From assembly GCA_963771295.1 (NCBI GenBank), contig CAVYTB010000012.1, positions 62,001 through 126,000 on the forward strand: a stretch of 64,000 nucleotides of DNA. Reading direction: 5' to 3'. Source of the DNA: Acidiferrum sp963771295 (GTDB lineage Bacteria; Acidobacteriota; Terriglobia; Acidiferrales; UBA7541). Below, piece by piece: positions 26,207 through 32,611 of the stretch (its first letter is position 1; every line of letters starts with the position of its first letter). A model generated the notes under the pieces. It ran no database searches. It was not told where the DNA came from and worked only from the letters and a program-made list of their open reading frames with translations. A program made the position numbers and the translations under genes.

Positions 26207-29200
26207 TCAGCCTTTGAAGGCGAGGCAGTAGTCCCCCCACTCCTCGCCGCTGATCACATCAGCGAACTTCGGATCGCCGGAACCGCTTCCGAAGCTTCTT
26301 TCGACCGAAACGCTGACCGAGATGCTGAAGAAGATGATGTGAACCGAAATCGTCAGCGTTGCGCGGCCCTGAATCTTATCGCCTTGCGAGGTGTGGATGT
26401 AGCTCAGCGACAAGTTCAGGTCGATCGAAATCGAGATGATCCCCAGAACCGAAACTTCGCCACCGATATCGACGAACCCCGTCAGCGTGGAATTAGCCCC
26501 CGCGAGCTGAAAGTAAATTCCAGCCATAATGTGTACGCCGCCGGAGGCGACGCCCAGGTCGATCGAGAACTCACCGCCGAACTCCAGCGCGCCCTCCACC
26601 ATCTGTATGCCGTCGGCGGTGAGAATCAGGTGGACAAAGCCTCCGCCGCCAAGGCACTCGACCGTAAGAAGGAATGGACTGCTGCGCTTGGCGAATGCGA
26701 ACTCGAAACCGGGTTTCCCGTCCAGATAGGGAAGGTCGACACCGGCAGTGATCGAAATGTTCTCGAGCGTGAATACTCCGATTCCAATCGGCGGCAGCCC
26801 GAGTGTGTAAGAAACCTTCAGCGCGCTCGGCGAGAGGTCAATCGACGGACCCTTGCCGCCGAACAATCCTGGCGGCAGGATATCCGCGAGAGTTTGAATG
26901 AAGTGCAACGGGCCAAGGAACCGGATCGCGTTCTTACTGGCCAGCTTCACCGTCACGATGGTCTTCGCGCCGTTGACCGACGAGAACTTGATCGTGTCGA
27001 TTTCGATACCGACCACGCCCAGCAGCGTGATCAGGAAGTGGTCGAGGCTGCCCTGAATGTTCGATTGCGAGGGCGAACCGTTCAGCGGCCGGGTGAGCGT
27101 GCCCTCCAGCGACAGTTTCGAGTTGTTCCCGTCGCTATTAAATTCAATCTCGATCGGATCCACCGAATAATCGGTCAGGTCGGGTTCCCATTTGACCGTC
27201 GTCACTACCTCGGTGGGGTGCTGCTTGTTCGGTAGTTCCTTGCTGCGGATCTCCGGCGCGTTTTTCGCGCTCGCCGCTTTCTTGGTGTGCGTGTCGACCG
27301 GGATCAGACTCCCGAGCGGTATTGTACCGAAGAGTCTCGGCTGAAGGGCTAGCCCGCCGAAGAAAATGCTCGGATCGATGAGTCCGTCGGCGGCATCGTC
27401 GGGCGATCCCGCAACCATGCCCTTGCGTGCGGATAGGGCCGTTATCGTAAAGCCCGGGGTGGCAAAGCCGCCGGCCTTGTTCGCGCTGAAGCTGATCTGC
27501 GGGAGCGGCGCACCCGAAACACCACTGACAGAGACAAAAACGCCCGCGTTCGGATCGAGTCCGTTCTTCAGGTACCGTTGATAGAACTGAATATTCACGG
27601 GCGTCGTGATCCCGAGCAGTTCCTCGATGCTCGGCACAGTGATCTGCGCCTGCGATAGCGTCGGAATAAACGGCGCGGAGGCAAACGGGAAACTGTTCGT
27701 GATTTGCGTATCGAAGTAAAGTCCGGACGTTTTCAGGGTCGTGTCGCCGCTTGAGGGATCGGCATATGCCACCTTTTTCCCTCGCACGGAGGAGATTGGT
27801 CCAAACCCACCCTTTGCGTAGTTGGCTTTGACGGAATTCGCGTCGGAAGTGGCTGGGTATACAGCCCCCACGTCATCCTCGCTGACGCTCACGAAGATCA
27901 TCGGTGCGAGGAAATCGATCTGCTTACCGGAAAGGTCATATCCCGTACAATGGAACTGGAAATTAACGTTGTTGATCGTGATCCAGAAGGAGTTCTGTGA
28001 GAAGAACCCGGGGTCGCCCAGTCCCGGTGGCCGGTCGATATCCGGCGTGACCTTCGTATTGATCCGAATGCGGCCATGGAACGGCATCTCGCGGCCCGCG
28101 AAAGCGTACCCGGACGGATCGTAGGTCTTCTCCTGCTCGCGCACCACAATATACATGTGCTGCCGCATGACCGCTGTGACGGATGCGGACGCCCCCCCGC
28201 CGGCGGACGGCATATCTGCCTGCGGAACAAACTTTCGCTCCGTCACCTTGACGAGAGATGCCGCGTGACCGAACGGGTAGAGGAACCCCGCGTAAACGAC
28301 CTTCACGTAGTGGTCGCGGCCCTCGGTCGCGATGTGGTCCCACTCTGTCAGATCGAGCGCGACCGTCTGATCAAGCACGATCGCTTCGTGCGTCGCCGCC
28401 TGCTCCAATGTAGCCGCCGCCCTTGAAGTGTGCTTCGCGATGGGCGGTAGCTGTGCGATGAACGGCGGTATACTATATACGGGTAGAGGAAACCAGTTTC
28501 CGTGTGAGGCGAGCCAGCCGCCCAGAGCCGACAGAAAGAGTCTGCTGGCGTGAATGGGCGAAGGCGTCCACGGACCTGGCTGATTTTGGGCGAGCAGCGT
28601 GTAATAACCGTTTGTACCGGAAGTGAGGATGACGATTTGCGCGCGATCTCGCGGCGAAAGGGCTTCATGGAACGGTTCGTCGTCCAGGCTGTGATCCGGC
28701 AGCGGCCTATGATCTTGGAAGTCGGGAGACCAAATGGCCCGCAAAGGAATCGTTTTTTGCGCGTTCGCCTCCTGAAACTCCACAAGGGTCTTGCCGCCCT
28801 TGGTCACTTTCACGATCTTGGCTAGGCGCGTGTGCCACAACTCCGTCCGTCCTGAATGCCTTACAGGGACTTGCGAATTCACCCACGTTGCACCGGAACC
28901 CGGCGAAAGGATGAGGCGGTAAGGAATTTCGAGCACTGTAACGTCCGGCGCCGGAGCAGTAATGGGCGGCGCCGCCGGCTTACCCTGAGCCACCGTCGAC
29001 ACCACCAGGCTTAAGTTGGACCAGTCCAGCAGCGACTGCAAGTCGTACGGGATCTTCGTCACGCTTTTCGGCAGTTTATAAACTAGCCGGCTTGGTCCCG
29101 CCATGCGCGAGCGCGTCTGACCAGCTGGATCCAGTTTGTCGTCCGTGGTCCCGAGCGGCGGGACCGGTGGCGGGGTATTGAATGGCGGATCGGATTTGAC

Positions 29201-29395
29201 ATTGCCGACCTCGAAGTAGGCCGTCTCCGCGATGCTTTGCGGCGGAAACGTTACGATCAAATAGGCCGGCGAGGTCTTATCGTCGATCACTAGGACCGGC
29301 TTTTTCGGATCCGACGCGTCGAGCTTCAGGTTTTGCGCCTCAATCGTCAAGGCAACCAGGTCGTCGGGTCGCAGAATGTCGATCGTCAAAGCCAT
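26207..29395 (-). CDS. Very large beta-rich hypothetical protein (1062 aa)
   Basis: 1062 residues, family not recognised and no obvious export signal. The N-terminal 350 residues are mixed alpha/beta (MALTIDILRPDDLVALTIEA). The last 350 are dominated by alternating hydrophobic strands with Gly turns (FGGEFSIDLGVASGGVHIMA, then VDIGGEVSVLGIISISIDLN and HIIFFSISVSVSVE), which suggests a beta-barrel or beta-solenoid surface. I chose the ATG at 29395; a GTG at 29428 is possible. It follows the glycosyltransferase gene by 46 bp. A barrel-like end beside secreted-looking repeat proteins suggests display or export, but this is inference from composition. Confidence 0.72.
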   Translation of the reverse strand: MALTIDILRPDDLVALTIEAQNLKLDASDPKKPVLVIDDKTSPAYLIVTFPPQSIAETAYFEVGNVKSDPPFNTPPPVPPLGTTDDKLDPAGQTRSRMAGPSRLVYKLPKSVTKIPYDLQSLLDWSNLSLVVSTVAQGKPAAPPITAPAPDVTVLEIPYRLILSPGSGATWVNSQVPVRHSGRTELWHTRLAKIVKVTKGGKTLVEFQEANAQKTIPLRAIWSPDFQDHRPLPDHSLDDEPFHEALSPRDRAQIVILTSGTNGYYTLLAQNQPGPWTPSPIHASRLFLSALGGWLASHGNWFPLPVYSIPPFIAQLPPIAKHTSRAAATLEQAATHEAIVLDQTVALDLTEWDHIATEGRDHYVKVVYAGFLYPFGHAASLVKVTERKFVPQADMPSAGGGASASVTAVMRQHMYIVVREQEKTYDPSGYAFAGREMPFHGRIRINTKVTPDIDRPPGLGDPGFFSQNSFWITINNVNFQFHCTGYDLSGKQIDFLAPMIFVSVSEDDVGAVYPATSDANSVKANYAKGGFGPISSVRGKKVAYADPSSGDTTLKTSGLYFDTQITNSFPFASAPFIPTLSQAQITVPSIEELLGITTPVNIQFYQRYLKNGLDPNAGVFVSVSGVSGAPLPQISFSANKAGGFATPGFTITALSARKGMVAGSPDDAADGLIDPSIFFGGLALQPRLFGTIPLGSLIPVDTHTKKAASAKNAPEIRSKELPNKQHPTEVVTTVKWEPDLTDYSVDPIEIEFNSDGNNSKLSLEGTLTRPLNGSPSQSNIQGSLDHFLITLLGVVGIEIDTIKFSSVNGAKTIVTVKLASKNAIRFLGPLHFIQTLADILPPGLFGGKGPSIDLSPSALKVSYTLGLPPIGIGVFTLENISITAGVDLPYLDGKPGFEFAFAKRSSPFLLTVECLGGGGFVHLILTADGIQMVEGALEFGGEFSIDLGVASGGVHIMAGIYFQLAGANSTLTGFVDIGGEVSVLGIISISIDLNLSLSYIHTSQGDKIQGRATLTISVHIIFFSISVSVSVERSFGSGSGDPKFADVISGEEWGDYCLAFKG

Positions 29396-29441
29396 GTTGT
29401 CAAGTCGCTCTTTGCCGCACGCCGACACTGGGCGCCGTGCG

Positions 29442-30380
29442 TCAGATAATTTCTCCGCCGGCCTGATCCTTCATACCGAAGTACTCCACCAGCCACTCGA
29501 ATGAGCGCTGCTGCTGCGCTTCCAGTTGGGCTCTTCTCTGCCAAACATCGCTTTCATTCACTCGCCGCAAAGCATCGGGGAACAACTCCGGGAATTGCAG
29601 CGAGTAGTATCGAAGCATCTGCATGCATCCGAGTTCGCTCAGGTAAAGGAAGCCGAACCGGATGCAGTTGTGAATCCAGAAGGGCCGTACTTCGTTAAAG
29701 AACTCCCCCAGCACGTCCTTGCTCTTGAACTCGTGCTCGACCAAAAGATTGCTGACCACCATCACGTCGGCGCCCTGCAGCCATGCGCGAATACTGAGTT
29801 CCGGCTCGCCTGCCCCGTAAAGAATCATTCCCGAGTCGTAACCGCCGAGGCGATGGAAAAGCTCGCGCGTGATCACGGTGGCGTGGCACGGCGCCACTGG
29901 CACGTGCGCCACGCCATCCACGGGGCCGTTGTTCCAGGACGTCCCCATGAACGGTATGAGAAGGTCGCATCCATAGCCGCGGAACGGGGAACCGACTTGC
30001 ATGGTCGTGCCGGAGAGGATCCGGTTGCTGCCGATGTGCATCAGTACCTGTTCGTCCCATCCTTCGGAAAACCGAACATGGGCATCAGTTCCAAAGAAAA
30101 TTTCTCCGGTCGCGAAGTTCGCGGCGTAGTTGCGTGTCTGATAGATGCCTGCGTGCTCATCAAGCCTGTGAACCTGGATATCGATCTTCGGCTCCTTCAG
30201 CAGGTTGGGAACGGACGCGACCAGGCTGTGTACTGTTTCGTCACTTGATGCATCATCTATAATCACGAACTCCACCCGCGCGGGCGTGGTGCGCGCGCGG
30301 GCTATTGCCTGGATCGTTGCGGCGAGGTGGGTGCCTTCGTTGCGTGCCGGGATGAGAACGCTGATGTCGGGAACCGGCAT
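29442..30380 (-). CDS. GT-A glycosyltransferase resembling polypeptide GalNAc-transferases
   Basis: 312 residues. It opens as a family-2-type enzyme (ISVLIPARNEG, 6-16; IIDDASSDET, 40-49). The metal-binding motif is DAH (99-101, in FFGTDAHVRFS), the DxH form used by polypeptide N-acetylgalactosaminyltransferases. The segment LGGYDSGMILYGAGEPELSI (168-187), followed by RAWLQGA, closely follows the GT27 pattern GxYDxxMxxWGxENxExSxRxWxCGG. It starts 3 bp after the stop of the Pro/Ala-rich repeat protein gene, so the two are surely co-translated. I infer transfer of a first sugar to Ser/Thr of the repeat proteins. Donor and acceptor are not proven. Confidence 0.8.
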   Translation of the reverse strand: MPVPDISVLIPARNEGTHLAATIQAIARARTTPARVEFVIIDDASSDETVHSLVASVPNLLKEPKIDIQVHRLDEHAGIYQTRNYAANFATGEIFFGTDAHVRFSEGWDEQVLMHIGSNRILSGTTMQVGSPFRGYGCDLLIPFMGTSWNNGPVDGVAHVPVAPCHATVITRELFHRLGGYDSGMILYGAGEPELSIRAWLQGADVMVVSNLLVEHEFKSKDVLGEFFNEVRPFWIHNCIRFGFLYLSELGCMQMLRYYSLQFPELFPDALRRVNESDVWQRRAQLEAQQQRSFEWLVEYFGMKDQAGGEII

Positions 30381-30383
30381 GGG

Positions 30384-31481
30384 CTATTTCTTGGCCGCCA
30401 TCGACGCGATGGCCGTGATGCTGGTCATTGCCGTTTGAGCAGTGGTCGAGACCTGCGCGACAATTGCGACCATTGCAGTGACGGAGGGACAGCAGCAACC
30501 TCCACTCGCGGCGCCGAGCATCCCGGCGATCCCACCGCCTGCGCCTAATCCTGCACCGCCACCGCTGCCGCCAGTGCCCGGTCCGCCGCTAACGCCGCCA
30601 CCGGTTCCGGTGCTGCCGCCTGTGCCAGTGCCGCCAACGCCTGTACCTGTTCCACCGACGCCACCGGTACTGCCATTCCCACCTGCCGATGGCGCGCCCG
30701 AGGAAGGGGTCGCGGATGGTGCCGCCTGCGGAGTCGCAGACGGTGCTGCCTTTGGAGCCGCGGATGGCGCTGCCTGCGGAGTCGCGGATGGTGCCGCCTG
30801 CGGAGTCGCAGACGGTGCTGCCTTTGGAGCCGCGGATGGCGCTGCCTGCGGAGCCGCGGATGGCGCTGCCTGCGGAGTCGCGGATGGCGTTGCCTTGGGA
30901 GTCGCAGACGGCGCTGCCTTTGGAGCCGCAGACGGCGCTGCCTTTGGAGCCGCAGATGGCGCTGCCTTTGGAGCCGCAGATGGCGCTGCCTTTGGAGCCG
31001 CAGACGGCGCTGCCTTTGGAGCCGCAGACGGCGCTGCCTTTGGAGCCGCAGACGGCGCTGCCTTTGGAGCCGCAGACGGCGCTGCCTTTGGAGCCGCAGA
31101 CGGCGATCCACCAGGTGCTGTACTAGTTCCGCCCGACTCGGCGGCAAACGCCCTGGCAACACTCTGCAGCGGACGGGGCACTACGTTTCCCGCCAACCGG
31201 AACGAACTCTGCGTGAGCGGATTCGACACCGTGATTCGCGAGCCCGGATTCGCGGCGGATTGCGACGCCGCGGCACGAGCGGCACTGGCAACACCCGCGG
31301 GTGTTGCCGCGCTAAGCCCGTGTCTAAGACTCGCGGTCGTCGGCTGTGGGGCCACGTGCGCCACTGTCGGCTTCGGAGCAGGCTTCGGAGCAGGCTTCGC
31401 AGCAGGCTTCGGAGCGCCTTTCGCGGCCGGCTTTGACGGTTTCTGACTTCTCTTCTTGCTCGATGGTGTCTTAGTTGCCAT
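30384..31481 (-). CDS. Pro/Ala/Ser/Thr-rich repeat protein with Cys-cluster hydrophobic tail
   Basis: 365 residues, no known domain. Order: Lys/Pro-rich basic head (1-45, KPAAKPAPKPAPKPT); an Ala/Ser-rich stretch; about 17 copies of the octapeptide PSA[AT]P[KQ]A[AT] (about 125-260); a Gly/Thr/Ser-rich spacer (GGVGGTGTGVGGTGTGGS); three adjacent Cys (329-331); and a 34-residue hydrophobic Ala/Thr/Ile/Val tail ending MAAKK. The ATG at 31481 has GGGAG 8 nt upstream. The tail matches that of the next protein upstream (31532-32359). The composition is mucin- or arabinogalactan-protein-like and fits neighbouring hydroxylase and O-glycosyltransferase genes. Cellular location is not evident; there is no classical signal peptide. 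Confidence 0.8.
   Translation of the reverse strand: MATKTPSSKKRSQKPSKPAAKGAPKPAAKPAPKPAPKPTVAHVAPQPTTASLRHGLSAATPAGVASAARAAASQSAANPGSRITVSNPLTQSSFRLAGNVVPRPLQSVARAFAAESGGTSTAPGGSPSAAPKAAPSAAPKAAPSAAPKAAPSAAPKAAPSAAPKAAPSAAPKAAPSAAPKAAPSAAPKAAPSATPKATPSATPQAAPSAAPQAAPSAAPKAAPSATPQAAPSATPQAAPSAAPKAAPSATPQAAPSATPSSGAPSAGGNGSTGGVGGTGTGVGGTGTGGSTGTGGGVSGGPGTGGSGGGAGLGAGGGIAGMLGAASGGCCCPSVTAMVAIVAQVSTTAQTAMTSITAIASMAAKK
30706..31112 (-). repeat. 24-bp tandem repeat encoding PSAAPKAA units
   Basis: About 17 head-to-tail copies of a 24-bp unit lie within the repeat protein gene. The eight units nearest 31.1 kb are nearly identical at the nucleotide level, with only single GAC/GAT-type synonymous changes. 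The remaining units vary, alternating Lys/Gln and Ala/Thr. The near-identity points to recent expansion by slippage or recombination. Confidence 0.92.
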
Positions 31482-31531
31482 GTTAAGCACTCCCGGATTT
31501 TGGCTTCATTGGCCAGCAGCCAATGTGGTAG

Positions 31532-32359
31532 TTAATGAAGTCCCGCGATCGCCGTAATCGCTGCGATCGCCGTTTCGGCGGTTGTTGCCACTTCCGCGAC
31601 AATAGAAGTGATGGCTACTTCGCTCGATCCGCAGCAGCCACAATCTGAGCTGGCGGGCGCGGCCTGAACGGCCCACGTAGTGGGTGTCCAGGCGGCCGTT
31701 GGTCCTTGCTGCACCAAACCCGCTTCGCTGCCACCGCCGGACGACGTGTTGCTCGATACTCCCGTAGTGCCGGTCGTCATCCCCGGAGTGCCGTTTCCTG
31801 TCCCCGAAGTGCCACTGCCTGGTGTCCCTGTCGTGGTTCCCGGAGCGGTTGTGCTCCCCGGCCCGCCGGAAAAACTCGGCACAAAACTCGGAGTCGAGCG
31901 CGGAGTAACTCCCTGCGGCGCGCCCTTGGCTTGCGGCGAAGCAGAATGGGGTTGCGGAGGCTTCGAATGCGGTGCTGCTGTCGGTGCGGCGCCGCCGCCC
32001 GATGGCGCCACGGCAGGGGCTTGGCGCGGCGCGGACGCCGGAACTTGGGCGGGCGCTGTGGACGACACGGGACCAACCGGAGGCAACTCACCAGAAGCAA
32101 ATTGACCTTGCCCTTCCGGCGGAAACAGCGTGGCGACTTCTATCGCCGCTACGTTGCTGGAAAGTGATTCCTCGGCTCGACTCGTCGTCGCGGCGGGGCG
32201 CGCCGAAGTGAATGACCCGGCGCTGATCAGAGCTCGAAGGTGCGCGTCACTCAGGTTGAGGCGCGTCTGTATTGTCGCAGGATTGTCGCGCAGTGCGCTC
32301 AGCACACCCGCGTCAGCCGCGGCTTGCTTGGAGAGTTCGGCGACTCGGTCGAGGGCCAA
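31532..32359 (-). CDS. Leader-bearing Pro/Ser/Thr/Gly-rich protein with Cys-cluster hydrophobic tail
   Basis: 275 residues, first gene of the operon. Residues 1-48 form a compact helical head (ALDRVAELSKQAAADAGVLS, then DNPATIQTRLNLSDAHLRAL). It resembles in style the leader regions of Nif11/NHLP-type peptide precursors. A long Pro/Ala then Thr/Gly/Ser-rich region follows. At the end Cys240, Cys242 and Cys243 precede a tail (EVAITSIVAEVATTAETAIA, then AITAIAGLH) that aligns with the tail of the 30384-31481 protein. I chose a TTG start at 32359 because GGAGG lies 6 nt upstream; an upstream in-frame TTG at 32440 lies on the -35 element. It could be a peptide precursor, a surface glycoprotein or a structural subunit. 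Confidence 0.75.
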   Translation of the reverse strand: MALDRVAELSKQAAADAGVLSALRDNPATIQTRLNLSDAHLRALISAGSFTSARPAATTSRAEESLSSNVAAIEVATLFPPEGQGQFASGELPPVGPVSSTAPAQVPASAPRQAPAVAPSGGGAAPTAAPHSKPPQPHSASPQAKGAPQGVTPRSTPSFVPSFSGGPGSTTAPGTTTGTPGSGTSGTGNGTPGMTTGTTGVSSNTSSGGGSEAGLVQQGPTAAWTPTTWAVQAAPASSDCGCCGSSEVAITSIVAEVATTAETAIAAITAIAGLH

Positions 32360-32411
32360 TGTCCGCCTCCGACAGGGGGACTCACACCGCCGTGTCCAGT
32401 TTGACGTTGGG

Positions 32412-32440
32412 ATAGTGTTGCTATTAGCTGCCACTGTCAA
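32412..32440 (-). promoter_or_regulatory. Candidate sigma-70-type promoter of the glycoprotein operon
   Basis: On the minus strand a perfect -35 TTGACA (32440-32435) is followed after 17 nt by CACTAT (32417-32412), a moderate -10. This would start transcription near 32405, leaving a 5' leader of about 46 nt before the TTG start codon at 32359. Confidence 0.5.
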
Positions 32441-32611
32441 GAGAATTTCGCAGTATTTCGGCTGCGAATAAATGTGAGTTCAAGCGCACTTAACCTCATT
32501 CACTAGCGCCGCGCGCGTTTGCGATTGACCTTTTTCTCCCCGCAGCAGAGAATTTCGGTTCTCTTTCCGTGTTTGACCGGCTCAACCGGATCGCGGAGGC
32601 TTTTTTCACCG

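Noticed and set aside
26135..27235. Plus-strand open frame of 366 codons
   Set aside because: Antisense to the two large operon genes, Arg/Asp/Gln-rich shadow composition and no ribosome binding site.
22012..29395. Phage tail or baseplate genes
   Set aside because: Size and beta-rich look suggest virion proteins, but no tail-tube, sheath, LysM or baseplate motif is seen and the neighbours are modification enzymes.
30706..31112. CRISPR-like array of 24-bp units
   Set aside because: The units are contiguous without spacers and are in frame within a protein-coding gene; they encode an octapeptide repeat.
30442..31446. Long plus-strand open frame over the repeat gene
   Set aside because: Antisense shadow: the repeat keeps all frames open. 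The minus frame has the Shine-Dalgarno, operon position and conserved tail.
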